Notes under the pieces: model-generated
Databases searched by the model: none
Told to the model about the DNA's origin: nothing
What the model saw: the letters and a program-made list of their open reading frames with translations, nothing else
DNA from: Acidobacteriota bacterium
GTDB lineage: Bacteria > Acidobacteriota > Vicinamibacteria > Vicinamibacterales > UBA2999
DNA length: 15,756 bases
Direction of reading: 5' to 3'
NCBI GenBank assembly: GCA_020851835.1
Contig: JADZBZ010000222.1
Span: forward strand, 1 to 15,756
Made by a program: the position numbers and the translations under genes
In this document: positions 5,724 to 12,568 of the stretch, one piece after another
How positions within the stretch are numbered: the first letter of the stretch is position 1
How the letters are laid out: each line of letters opens with the position of its first letter

Positions 5724-5752
5724 TTGACACGCTACGGACGGCCAGCTAGGCT
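5724..5752 (+). promoter_or_regulatory. Sigma-70-type promoter of the GGDEF protein gene
   Basis: A perfect TTGACA -35 (5724-5729), a 17-nt spacer and TAGGCT (5747-5752, a TANNNT -10) make this the best-formed housekeeping promoter in the window. Transcription would start about 5757-5760, at or just before the GTG 5757/ATG 5763 starts, so the message would have almost no leader. The -35 lies inside TTTGAC, the same half-site as in the operator cluster at 2230-2255. Confidence 0.6.
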
Positions 5753-5762
5753 CAGCGTGCTC

Positions 5763-6974
5763 ATGAAGATCCCTGGTCGTCAGGACCTGCTGCCTCTAGC
5801 GGGTCTCGCTGCGGCCATCCTCATCCTCTTCTCGTCGCCGCTGTCGCGTCTGCTCGGCTACGCGCGTCAGATCGAGGAGCGGAGCGGCCTGTCCCTGCTG
5901 CCGGCCCTCCTCGTGCTGGCCGTCATCCTCACGTTTCACCAGCTCCGCAAGCGCTATCAACGGCAGGCCGAAACAGCCGTGGCCGACGCGGCGCGCGAGG
6001 CGCGCGAGGTCCAGGCAGCCGAGCTCGAGCGGCTGGTGACCTTCGGGCAGTCGCTGAGCCGTTCCGGCGACTTCGAAAGCATTCGCGTCACGATCGCGCA
6101 GGCCCTGCCTGCCATCGCCGGCACCGATCGCATCTGGGTGCTGGTCCGCGAGGGGACCCAGTGGGAGGCGCTCGCCGCCGACGCCCGCGGCAGCGAAGAG
6201 ACTCCCAAGTGGGGCGACCTCGCGGAACGCCTGCTGGCCGGCCAGACCCGCGAACCGGATGACCATCGCGCGGTCGGCTTTCCTCTCATGGTGGGCACGT
6301 CCGCCATCGGCGTGCTCGGCATCCGCACGCCGGAGGGCCCTCTTCCCGAGAGTCGGGGGCGGGCCGTCGAAGCCGCCGCCCCGGTATTGGCGCTGGCGAT
6401 TCGGCATGCGCAGTTGTCGAGAGAGGTGCGCGAGAACAGCGTGCGCGACCCACTCACGGGCTGCTTCACCCGCGGGCACGCCCTGGAAGTGATCGACGCG
6501 GAGCTGCGGCGGGCGCGGCGCAGCCAGGCGCCGGTCACGCTCATCGTGTTCGACGTCGACCGCCTGAAGGACGTCAACGACCGTCACGGGCATCTGTGCG
6601 GCGATGCCGTGCTCGCCACGATCGGCGCGCGGATGCGCGAGGTGCTTCGCGGCTCGGACCTCAAGTGCCGGTACGCAGGGGAGAAGTTCCTGGTGCTCCT
6701 GCCGGAAACGCCGCTGGCCGGCGCCAAGCGCGTGGCCGAAACCCTGCGGCGCGAGGTGGCCGATCGGGCGGTCTCCTGGGCCGGAGAGGACCTGCACATC
6801 TCGGCGAGCTTCGGCCTCACGCCGGCGTTGCCTGGCGAGGTCAACGTCCAGGCCATCATCGCCCGAGCGGACCACGCGCTCGATCGCGCCAAAGACGAGG
6901 GCGGCAACTGCGTCCGGATCGCGGCCGAGACGGCAGCCGAATCGGCCGACGAGCCAAACCGCCAGCAGATGTAG
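5763..6974 (+). CDS. Membrane GAF-GGDEF protein with degenerate active-site motif (AGEKF)
   Basis: A 403-residue protein with two N-terminal membrane helices (about 8-30 and 42-60), a short coiled coil (60-95), a GAF-like domain (about 88-220) and a C-terminal GGDEF domain (about 228-388). Conserved features include DPLTGCFTR (229-237), metal Asp in FDVDRLKDVND (263-273), HGHLCGD (275-281) and an intact c-di-GMP inhibitory I-site RGSD (296-299). The signature GG[DE]EF is AGEKF (305-309): the catalytic Glu is kept, but the first Gly is Ala and the fourth residue is Lys. Such a change could abolish diguanylate cyclase activity and leave a c-di-GMP-binding or scaffold role. The ATG at 5763 is chosen; GTG 5757 with AGG 6 nt upstream is equally possible. 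The promoter is at 5724-5752. The gene is divergent from the hybrid kinase. Confidence 0.88.
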   Translation: MKIPGRQDLLPLAGLAAAILILFSSPLSRLLGYARQIEERSGLSLLPALLVLAVILTFHQLRKRYQRQAETAVADAAREAREVQAAELERLVTFGQSLSRSGDFESIRVTIAQALPAIAGTDRIWVLVREGTQWEALAADARGSEETPKWGDLAERLLAGQTREPDDHRAVGFPLMVGTSAIGVLGIRTPEGPLPESRGRAVEAAAPVLALAIRHAQLSREVRENSVRDPLTGCFTRGHALEVIDAELRRARRSQAPVTLIVFDVDRLKDVNDRHGHLCGDAVLATIGARMREVLRGSDLKCRYAGEKFLVLLPETPLAGAKRVAETLRREVADRAVSWAGEDLHISASFGLTPALPGEVNVQAIIARADHALDRAKDEGGNCVRIAAETAAESADEPNRQQM

Positions 6975-6991
6975 CGCGCCTCGCCGGCGCG
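6975..6991 (+). terminator. Hairpin immediately after the GGDEF protein stop codon
   Basis: CGCGCC-TCGCC-GGCGCG is a perfect 6-bp stem starting on the base after the TAG stop. No U-tract follows, so intrinsic termination would be weak. It may simply protect the 3' end or be chance in GC-rich DNA. Confidence 0.25.
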
Positions 6992-7037
6992 TCGACCAAC
7001 ACCAGGCCGGCGCCCTCGCCGGGCTGGAATCCGTTCC

Positions 7038-7964
7038 ATGACTCGTGAACAACAACTGGCCTGGGCCGCCTGGGTCACCATCTGCCTCGTGTGGGGCACG
7101 ACCTACCTCGCCATCCGTGTCGCCCTCGAAACCGTGCCGGTGTTTCTGCTGGCTGGATTGCGCTGGCTGGCGGCAGGCGCTGTGCTGGCGTGCATCGCCG
7201 CCGCTACCGGACGACGCCTGCCCGGGCCGCGGATGTGGGGCAGCCTCGCGCTTCTCGGCTTCCTGATGAACGTGGTCGGGAACGGTTTCGTGGTGTGGGC
7301 CGAGCAGTACGTCGCCAGCGGCCTCACGGCGGTGGTCGTGGCCTCGGTGCCGTTCTGGTCGGTCGGCGTCGAGGCATGGCTGTCAGACGGCGAACGCATC
7401 CGCCCGGCCGCGCTGGCGGGCCTCCTCCTCGGGTTTCTCGGCATCGTCGTGCTGGTGTGGCCCGAGGTGTCGGTGGGAGGCCGCGAGGGCCGCGTGGTGT
7501 TCTTCGGCGTCGCGGGGCTGCAGGTGGCGTGTCTGGGCTGGGCGATAGGCACCTCCTATGCCAAGCGGCATCCCGTTTCGGCCGATGCGCTGTCGGCATC
7601 GACCATCCAGATGCTGTTCAGCGGCATCATGCTGCTCGGCCTGGCGACGGCGGCGGGCGAGTGGCCGCACCTGCACGTCACGCCACGGACGCTCGCGGCG
7701 ATAACCTACCTGGTCCTGGCCGGATCCGCGCTGGCCTATACCGCGTACCTGTACGCGCTGGCACATCTGCCGGTCTCCACCGTCTCGCTCTACGCCTACG
7801 TGAACCCGCTGATTGCCGTGGCGCTGGGCGCGCTGCTGCTCGGCGAGCCGCTCTCGACACGCATCGTCCTGGCATCGGCGCTCGTGCTGGTCGGGATCGC
7901 CGTGGTGAGAGGAGTACAATCGCCGCGTGTCCCGCCTGCCCCGACTCGACTCGCTCGCCCGTGA
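7038..7964 (+). CDS. EamA/DMT-superfamily membrane transporter
   Basis: A 308-residue inner-membrane protein with ten hydrophobic segments arranged as two EamA repeats (about 8-141 and 153-291). The family hallmarks are LVWGTTYLAIRVAL near the N-terminus (17-30) and, in the second repeat, SLYAYVNPLIAVALGALLLGE (250-270). Proteins of this type export amino acids, purines or other small metabolites, but substrate cannot be read from sequence. Length is typical. The ATG lies 64 bp after the GGDEF gene and has only a weak TGGA upstream. The 3' end overlaps the exoribonuclease gene by 38 nt in another frame. That overlap suggests co-transcription, although the exoribonuclease may also have its own start signal inside this gene. 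Confidence 0.92.
   Translation: MTREQQLAWAAWVTICLVWGTTYLAIRVALETVPVFLLAGLRWLAAGAVLACIAAATGRRLPGPRMWGSLALLGFLMNVVGNGFVVWAEQYVASGLTAVVVASVPFWSVGVEAWLSDGERIRPAALAGLLLGFLGIVVLVWPEVSVGGREGRVVFFGVAGLQVACLGWAIGTSYAKRHPVSADALSASTIQMLFSGIMLLGLATAAGEWPHLHVTPRTLAAITYLVLAGSALAYTAYLYALAHLPVSTVSLYAYVNPLIAVALGALLLGEPLSTRIVLASALVLVGIAVVRGVQSPRVPPAPTRLARP
7915..7920 (+). promoter_or_regulatory. Candidate -10 hexamer TACAAT for the exoribonuclease gene
   Basis: TACAAT (5 of 6 matches to TATAAT) ends 6 nt before the GTG at 7927, inside the 3' end of the transporter gene. AGGAG at 7910-7914 is 12 nt from the GTG, so a ribosome binding site and a leaderless promoter overlap here. No strong -35 is seen. Confidence 0.35.
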
Positions 7965-8889
7965 CTCGGCGGGGTGGGGGTTCTTTCTGTGCACGGCCAG
8001 GGAGCTGCGCGCGGGACGGAGCGGCGCGGAGTTCCTCATTCTCACCCTGCAGGATGCGACCGCACAGGTGACGGCCAAGGTGTTCGACGAGGTCGCCCGC
8101 TTCGCCTCCCAGTTCGAGGCGGGAGAGTTCGTGCGCGTCGAGGGCAAGGGCAGCCTCTACAACGGGCAGATACAGCTGGTTCTGTCGTCCATCCGCCGCG
8201 TCCATCCCGAGCAGGATCGGCGCGAGGGGTTCCGCGAGGAGGACTGCGTCCTGAGCGCGCCGCGGCCCATCGACGAGATGTGGACGGAACTCACCGCCCG
8301 GGTCGCGGCTGTCGAAGACCCACACGTGCGCGTGCTGCTGACGCGCGTGCTCACCGATCACGAAGCACAACTGCGCGAATGGCCGGCCGCGCAGAGCGTC
8401 CACCACGCCTATCGTGGCGGCCTGCTCGAACACCTGACCAAGATGGCCGAGACCGGCATCCTGCTGGCGCGGGCCTACGGAGCGAGCGCCGATCTCGTGC
8501 TGGCCGGAGTGGTGCTGCACGACATCGGCAAGCTGCAGGAACTGGCGTCCGAGGCCGGCATGGCCGCCTACACGCGGGAAGGCAATCTCGTCGGCCACAT
8601 CGCGCTCGGCGCCATCCTGGTCAGGGATGTGGCCGCCGGCATGTCAGCGTTCCCGGAAGAGATCAGAACCCATCTCGAGCACCTGGTGCTTTCCCATCAC
8701 GGGTCCCGCGAGTACGGATCGCCGGTCGAGCCCAAGACAATCGAAGCATTCATCCTGGCGAGCGTGGACGAACTCGACGCGCGGATCAATCAGGTGCGAC
8801 GGGCGGTGCGGGAGGACACGGGCGACGGCGAGTTCACAGGCTGGCACAAACGCCTCGGCCGCGTGTTGTACAAGGGGCCTCGGGCCTAG
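7927..8889 (+). CDS. YhaM-type 3'-5' exoribonuclease (OB-fold plus HD domain)
   Basis: A 320-residue cytosolic protein. An N-terminal OB fold (about 15-95, with FLILTLQDATAQVTAKVFD at 36-54) binds nucleic acid, followed by an HD metal-dependent phosphohydrolase domain (about 155-295). Metal-binding candidates are His159/His160, His169 in GGLLEH, the HD pair His198-Asp199 in VVLHDIGK, His224, His257/His258 in LSHHG, and Asp281 in ASVDELDARI. This combination and length match YhaM/CBF1 exoribonucleases, which degrade short RNAs and ssDNA from the 3' end. The recognisable N-terminus begins at the GTG at 7927, within the transporter gene. The stop is 3 bp from the convergent fabZ-like stop, inside a palindrome. 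No residue needed for catalysis appears missing. Confidence 0.9.
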   Translation: MSRLPRLDSLARDSAGWGFFLCTARELRAGRSGAEFLILTLQDATAQVTAKVFDEVARFASQFEAGEFVRVEGKGSLYNGQIQLVLSSIRRVHPEQDRREGFREEDCVLSAPRPIDEMWTELTARVAAVEDPHVRVLLTRVLTDHEAQLREWPAAQSVHHAYRGGLLEHLTKMAETGILLARAYGASADLVLAGVVLHDIGKLQELASEAGMAAYTREGNLVGHIALGAILVRDVAAGMSAFPEEIRTHLEHLVLSHHGSREYGSPVEPKTIEAFILASVDELDARINQVRRAVREDTGDGEFTGWHKRLGRVLYKGPRA

Positions 8890-8899
8890 AGTCTAGGCC
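8883..8899. terminator. Palindrome spanning both convergent stop codons, possible shared terminator
   Basis: GGCCTAGA-G-TCTAGGCC is a perfect 17-bp inverted repeat. It contains the TAG of the exoribonuclease (8887-8889) and, on the other strand, the TAG of the fabZ-like gene (8893-8895). As RNA it would fold as GGCCT-AGAGTCT-AGGCC in either direction, with outer GGGG (8874-8877)/CCCC (8901-8904) pairs possible. No U-tract follows. A bidirectional terminator is inferred. Confidence 0.4.
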
Positions 8900-9390
8900 T
8901 CCCCGCCGCCGTCCTTGGTGCCCAGGGCGAAGGTCATGGTGCCGTTCGCCACGATGCGGTTTCCGACCTTTGCACGGCCCTCGAGCACGCCCATGCGGTT
9001 GCGCAGGCGCTTCACCCGAGCCTCGACCACCAGCACGTCACCGGGGTAGACCCGACCCCGGTAGCGCACGCGCTCGATGCCGCGAAAGAAGATGAGCAGA
9101 TCGCGGTACTCGGGCTTGGCGAGGATCAGGATGGCGCCGACCTGGGCCACGACCTCGGTCAGAATCGTCGGCGGCAGCGCCGGCCGTCCGTCGGCAGACG
9201 AGGTAGACAGATAGCGCTCGTTGATCGAGACGTTCTTGATGCCGACGATGCGCTTGTCGGGCTCGAACTCGGTAATACGGTCGACCAGCAGAAACGGGTA
9301 CCGGTGCGGGAGGATGCGCTCGATCGCCGCGTAATCGAGTGGCAGCGTCAAGCCGTCCGCCGGCGCCGTTTTCACTTCGAGATTCGCCAT
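8893..9390 (-). CDS. FabZ-like (3R)-hydroxyacyl-ACP dehydratase, hotdog fold
   Basis: A 165-residue hotdog-fold protein, normal length for FabZ (about 140-165). Catalytic His29 sits in ILPHRYPFLLVDRI (26-39) and Glu79 in LPPTILTEVVAQVGAIL (72-88); both FabZ catalytic positions are kept. FFRGIERVRYRGRVYPGDVL (101-120) matches the conserved substrate-tunnel strand. The usual GHFPxxPxMPGV stretch is replaced by STSSADGRPALPPTI, so substrate or partner specificity may differ. Known FabZ enzymes dehydrate hydroxyacyl-ACPs in type II fatty-acid synthesis. The gene is not in an lpx or fab cluster. The frame is open upstream, but the domain begins just after the ATG at 9390 (MANLEVK), which faces the peptidase fragment across 42 bp. 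No Shine-Dalgarno; TATACT lies 13 nt upstream. Confidence 0.88.
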   Translation of the reverse strand: MANLEVKTAPADGLTLPLDYAAIERILPHRYPFLLVDRITEFEPDKRIVGIKNVSINERYLSTSSADGRPALPPTILTEVVAQVGAILILAKPEYRDLLIFFRGIERVRYRGRVYPGDVLVVEARVKRLRNRMGVLEGRAKVGNRIVANGTMTFALGTKDGGGEA

Positions 9391-9403
9391 TTCCAAGCCA
9401 CTC

Positions 9404-9411
9404 AGTATACT
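9404..9411. promoter_or_regulatory. Symmetric AGTATACT, candidate -10 on both strands
   Basis: AGTATACT is an 8-bp palindrome that reads TATACT (5 of 6 to TATAAT) on each strand. It lies 13 nt before the fabZ-like ATG and 21 nt before the peptidase fragment ATG. It sits in the 42-bp divergent gap. No clear -35 is visible on either side. Confidence 0.4.
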
Positions 9412-9432
9412 TCCCGATTCGGGAGGCACACC

Positions 9433-9900
9433 ATGCGGACCCTGCTGGCGACGGTGCTCATGGGCGGAATGACGGCCTGGTCCATCACGCAGACAACGCG
9501 CTTCAAGGCCGCGATGGTGGGCGCGGGCCTCACCAACCTGTGGAGCATGTACGGCACCAACGACATCCCCAACGTGCTGGTCGGGTATTTCGGCGGCACG
9601 GCCGGGCCCGATCGGCTCCCCGGTTACATGGAGCGCTCGGCGATGACCCGCATCGACAAGGTGGTCACCCCGACACTGGTACTGCACGGAGCCAGCGACG
9701 AACGCGTGCCGGTCGGGCAAGGCCGGGAGCTGTACCGGGGCCTGAAGGATCGGGGCATCGCGACCGAACTGGTGCTCTATCCCCGCGAAGGCCACGGCTT
9801 CAGCGAGTACTATCATCAGAAGGACCGCCTGGCCCGTATCCAGGAATGGATCACACGCTACACGACGGGCGGCGGCGGAAAGAAGCGCACGAGCCGATGA
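9433..9900 (+). CDS. Truncated S9 prolyl-oligopeptidase-family C-terminal fragment lacking the nucleophile, probable gene remnant
   Basis: This 155-residue ORF matches only the C-terminal end of S9 serine peptidases (dipeptidyl/acylaminoacyl peptidases). MTAWSITQTTRFKAAMVGAG (13-32) and MYGTNDIP (39-46) align just after the nucleophile elbow, usually written GxSYGGYMTxW. Here the preceding residues are ATVLMGG, so the catalytic Ser and the Tyr are absent and the beta-propeller is missing. The Asp (D89 in LHGASDERVP) and His (H121 in EGHGF) of the triad remain. Full-length relatives are about 600-700 residues. It is therefore catalytically dead or a pseudogene. Even so, it has GGGAGG at 9421-9426, 6 nt before the ATG, no internal stop, and a 4-nt ATGA overlap with the phosphatase gene, so translation may still matter for coupling. 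Confidence 0.75.
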   Translation: MRTLLATVLMGGMTAWSITQTTRFKAAMVGAGLTNLWSMYGTNDIPNVLVGYFGGTAGPDRLPGYMERSAMTRIDKVVTPTLVLHGASDERVPVGQGRELYRGLKDRGIATELVLYPREGHGFSEYYHQKDRLARIQEWITRYTTGGGGKKRTSR

Positions 9901-11738
9901 CCTCACCTCCGGACCCGGGACCAGCCGGCCCCGCTGCCCCCGGACCGAAGACCGCACCCTCAGCGAACGATTCGTCGGCGGGCATGCCCGCCTTCCGCGA
10001 CGCGGCCGAGCTGGCGGTTCTCTTCGAGCTGGGACGCGAAGTTACCTCCGTCCTCGAGCTGAACGAACTGCTCGAGAAGATTCCGGAGCTCATCTCGCGG
10101 CTGGCGTCGTTCACCGTCTTCTCGGTGTACCTGCTGGACGAGCGGCGGCAGGACCTGCGCATCGCCTACGCAGTGGGCTATCCGGAAGAGGTCGTCCGTA
10201 CCTTCCGCCTCAAGCTGGGCGAAGGCGTGGTCGGCTCCGCTGTCGCCGAGAAGCGGCCCATCCTGCTCGACGACGTCGACACGGATCCGCGATATCTGAA
10301 GACGGTGCCGGGCGTTCGGTCGCAGTTGGCCGTGCCGCTCCGCCACCAGGGGCGGGTCATCGGAGCGCTGAACCTGCTGAGCGATCAGCGCGCCGCCTTC
10401 ACCGAGCGCGACGAACGCATTGTCCGGCAGTTCGCCGCCCACGTCGCCCAGGCCATCGTCAACGCCAGGCTCTTCGCGTCGGAGCGCGAGTACGCCGATA
10501 CGCTCGAGACGTTGGCCGAAATCGGGCGCGAGATGAGCGCCATTCTCGACCTCGACGAGCTGCTCACGCGGCTCGCCCATCTGGTCAAGCGCATCATCAA
10601 CTACCGCATCTTCGGCATCGCCCTGCTCGACGAGGGCAGCGAGATGCTCGAAATGAAGCTCGCCATCAAGTACGGCGAGAACCCCCTGGTCCTCGCGCCG
10701 GTGAAGCTCGGCCAGGGGCTGGTCGGGTACGCGGCCCTTCACAAGGAAGCCGCGCTCGTGGACGACGTGACCGTCGACCCCCGCTACATCAAGGCGGTGG
10801 AGGACGTGCGGTCGGAACTGGTGATCCCCCTCCTCTTGAAGGACCGCTGCATCGGCGTCTTCGACCTCGAGAGCCCCGAACCCGGCGCTTTCACGAAGAA
10901 ACACGTCGAGCTGCTCACGCTGCTGGCCGCGCAGGCCGCCGTGGCCATCGAAAACGCCCGACTCTACGAGGCCATCCGGGACAACGAGCTGCGGCTCGAA
11001 AAGGAACTCCGCTTCGCCCAGCGCGTGCAGATGGCGCTGCTCCCCCAGGAGCTGCCCAAGCGGCTGAAGGGAGTGGACGTGGCCTGGCACTTCGATCCCG
11101 CCCGCGAGCTGGGCGGCGACCTCTACGATTTCCTCTCGCCCGAGCGCCACACGCTGGTCGTGTCGGTGGGTGACGTGTCGGGCAAGGGCGTACCGGCGGC
11201 GCTCTACAGCGCGTTTGTCGGCGAACTGGTGCGGGGTCGCACCTTCCGCCGGCGCCTCGAAACGCGCCAGAGCACACCGGCCGTCGTGCTCAACGCCATG
11301 AACCGGATCCTCCACGATCGAAACCTGGAGGAGTATTACTGCACGCTCTGCTACGCGGTGTTCGACCTCAAGCGCCGGCAGGTGATCATGACCAATTCGG
11401 GGCTGCCCTACCCGATCAGGCACACGGCCGGTGCGGGCGCGCAGATTCCCATGCCCGGCGTACCGCTCGGCTCGTTTGCAGCCTCCACCTACGATGAGGT
11501 CACGCTCGACCTGACGGCCGGCGACGTGTTCGTCTTCTGCAGCGACGGGATCTACGAGGCGTTCAACGAGCGCGGAGAGGAATTTGGCGCGGGCCGCGTC
11601 ATCGAGGTGCTCGACCGCACCAACGTCCTGCCGGCCAAGGAGATTGTCAGCGCCATCTTCGGCGCGATGCAGGCGTTTCGCGGGGACGCCGAGCAGTCCG
11701 ACGACCAGACGGTCGTCGTGGTGAAGGTCACCCAGTAG
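9897..11738 (+). CDS. GAF-GAF-SpoIIE (PP2C) serine/threonine phosphatase, RsbU-like
   Basis: A 613-residue cytosolic signalling phosphatase. A Pro-rich tail (1-30) precedes two tandem GAF domains (about 36-192 and 206-358). The GAFs look like an internal duplication: LGEGVVGSAVAEKRPILLDDV (108-128) parallels LGQGLVGYAALHKEAALVDDV (271-291), each followed by DPRYLK/DPRYIK and a VRSxL segment. A coiled coil (360-380) leads to the PP2C domain (about 385-613) with metal Asp residues in ELGGDLYDF (404-412), GDVSGKG (425-431), CSDGIYEAF (548-556) and SDDQT (601-605). These enzymes dephosphorylate STAS anti-sigma antagonists. No STAS or anti-sigma gene is present here. The ATG overlaps the upstream stop (ATGA), so translation is coupled to the peptidase fragment. 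The start is supported by this overlap and by domain content beginning just after it. Confidence 0.93.
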   Translation: MTSPPDPGPAGPAAPGPKTAPSANDSSAGMPAFRDAAELAVLFELGREVTSVLELNELLEKIPELISRLASFTVFSVYLLDERRQDLRIAYAVGYPEEVVRTFRLKLGEGVVGSAVAEKRPILLDDVDTDPRYLKTVPGVRSQLAVPLRHQGRVIGALNLLSDQRAAFTERDERIVRQFAAHVAQAIVNARLFASEREYADTLETLAEIGREMSAILDLDELLTRLAHLVKRIINYRIFGIALLDEGSEMLEMKLAIKYGENPLVLAPVKLGQGLVGYAALHKEAALVDDVTVDPRYIKAVEDVRSELVIPLLLKDRCIGVFDLESPEPGAFTKKHVELLTLLAAQAAVAIENARLYEAIRDNELRLEKELRFAQRVQMALLPQELPKRLKGVDVAWHFDPARELGGDLYDFLSPERHTLVVSVGDVSGKGVPAALYSAFVGELVRGRTFRRRLETRQSTPAVVLNAMNRILHDRNLEEYYCTLCYAVFDLKRRQVIMTNSGLPYPIRHTAGAGAQIPMPGVPLGSFAASTYDEVTLDLTAGDVFVFCSDGIYEAFNERGEEFGAGRVIEVLDRTNVLPAKEIVSAIFGAMQAFRGDAEQSDDQTVVVVKVTQ

Positions 11739-11750
11739 CGGACGGGCGAG

Positions 11751-12476
11751 CTATCCCAGTTCCTCGTGGTGTTCGCCCACCGTGACCGCGGCGGCCAGGT
11801 AGATCGCGCCCAGGACGAGGAAGATGAACGCCTGGAGGGTGCCGACTACCAGCCCGAGGAGCTGGATGGGCAGCGGCAGCAGGAAGGGCACGATGCTCGC
11901 GATGATGAGCACCACCAGGTGCTCGCCGAAGATGTTCCCGAACAGACGCAGCGTGAGCGACAGGACGCGAGAGAAGTGACTGATGATTTCGATCACGAAG
12001 ATCATCGGCGCCATCACGATGGGCACGCCCGGCATGACGCCGAAGTGCTTGATGTAGGACACGGGGCCCTGCGCGCGAACCCCCTGGTAGTGGTAGTAGA
12101 GCCAGAGCGTGATGGCGCACGCGAAGGGCACGTTCACGTTGCTGGTGGGCGCCCCCAGCCCGGGGACCTGGCCCATCATGTTGCCGATCCAGATGAAGAC
12201 GAACAGTCCGCCGAGCATCGGCAGGAACTGGCGGCCCCTGGGCCCCATGAAGCTCTCGATCGACGACACGAAGAACCCGACGATGTCCTCGAGCACGATC
12301 TGGACTCGGCCCGGGCTTGCGACACTGAGGCTCGGGCGAATCGCCAGACCGAGGGCGAGCACGATCAGGCAGATGAGTGCCGAGAAAACCAGGTGATCCG
12401 GTGCGTGCAGGTGGAGGGGGGCCAGCAGCGTGTTGATCAGCTGCACCAAGGGCGAGGGATGTTCGAGCGCTTCCAC
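11751..12476 (-). CDS. atpB: ATP synthase F0 subunit a
   Basis: This 241-residue integral membrane protein forms the proton half-channels of F1F0 ATP synthase next to the c-ring. The hallmark helix SLTLRLFGNIFGEH (173-186) carries the essential Arg177 (E. coli R210 equivalent). VPGLGAPTSNVNVPFACA (104-121) and the final LGLVVGTLQAFIFLVLGAIYL (207-227) are also typical. Length and topology are standard. It starts with GTG at 12476, and no ribosome binding site is visible. TACAAT lies 9 nt upstream, fitting a leaderless message. Its stop is 12 bp from the convergent phosphatase stop, so neither atpE nor atpF follows. It is therefore detached from the usual atp operon, at least on its downstream side, and upstream lies an unrelated lipoprotein gene. 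Confidence 0.95.
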   Translation of the reverse strand: MEALEHPSPLVQLINTLLAPLHLHAPDHLVFSALICLIVLALGLAIRPSLSVASPGRVQIVLEDIVGFFVSSIESFMGPRGRQFLPMLGGLFVFIWIGNMMGQVPGLGAPTSNVNVPFACAITLWLYYHYQGVRAQGPVSYIKHFGVMPGVPIVMAPMIFVIEIISHFSRVLSLTLRLFGNIFGEHLVVLIIASIVPFLLPLPIQLLGLVVGTLQAFIFLVLGAIYLAAAVTVGEHHEELG

Positions 12477-12485
12477 AGCCCTGAG

Positions 12486-12491
12486 ATTGTA
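12486..12491 (-). promoter_or_regulatory. Candidate -10 hexamer TACAAT for atpB
   Basis: TACAAT on the minus strand is 9 nt upstream of the atpB GTG, where a Shine-Dalgarno is lacking. A -35 is not recognisable at 16-18 nt. It implies a near-leaderless atpB message independent of the lipoprotein gene. Confidence 0.4.
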
Positions 12492-12522
12492 CTAGATTTT
12501 CACAAGCGCCGTCGTTGCCGCC

Positions 12523-12556
12523 GGGCCCTCGCCGGACATGAGCCGGCCGAGAGCCC
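12523..12556 (-). terminator. Strong hairpin between the lipoprotein gene and atpB
   Basis: In the minus-strand transcript GGGCTCTCGGCCGG pairs with CCGGCGAGGGCCC around the 7-nt loop CTCATGT. The stem has 13 pairs, with one G-U pair and one bulged G. The mismatch on the plus strand (C opposite A) is a wobble on the minus strand, so the fold favours that direction. It starts 13 nt after the lipoprotein stop. There is no U-tract; a Rho-aided or 3'-protecting role is inferred. Confidence 0.45.
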
Positions 12557-12568
12557 TAACACATGGAT

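Noticed and set aside
5478..5762. Upstream extension of the GGDEF protein frame to 5478
   Set aside because: It is antisense to the kinase gene, Arg/Pro-rich, and lies upstream of the clear TTGACA-N17-TAGGCT promoter and the first membrane helix.
8893..9957. 354-residue version of the fabZ-like gene starting at 9957
   Set aside because: The extra N-terminal part is antisense to the peptidase fragment and has no hotdog homology; the domain begins just after ATG 9390.
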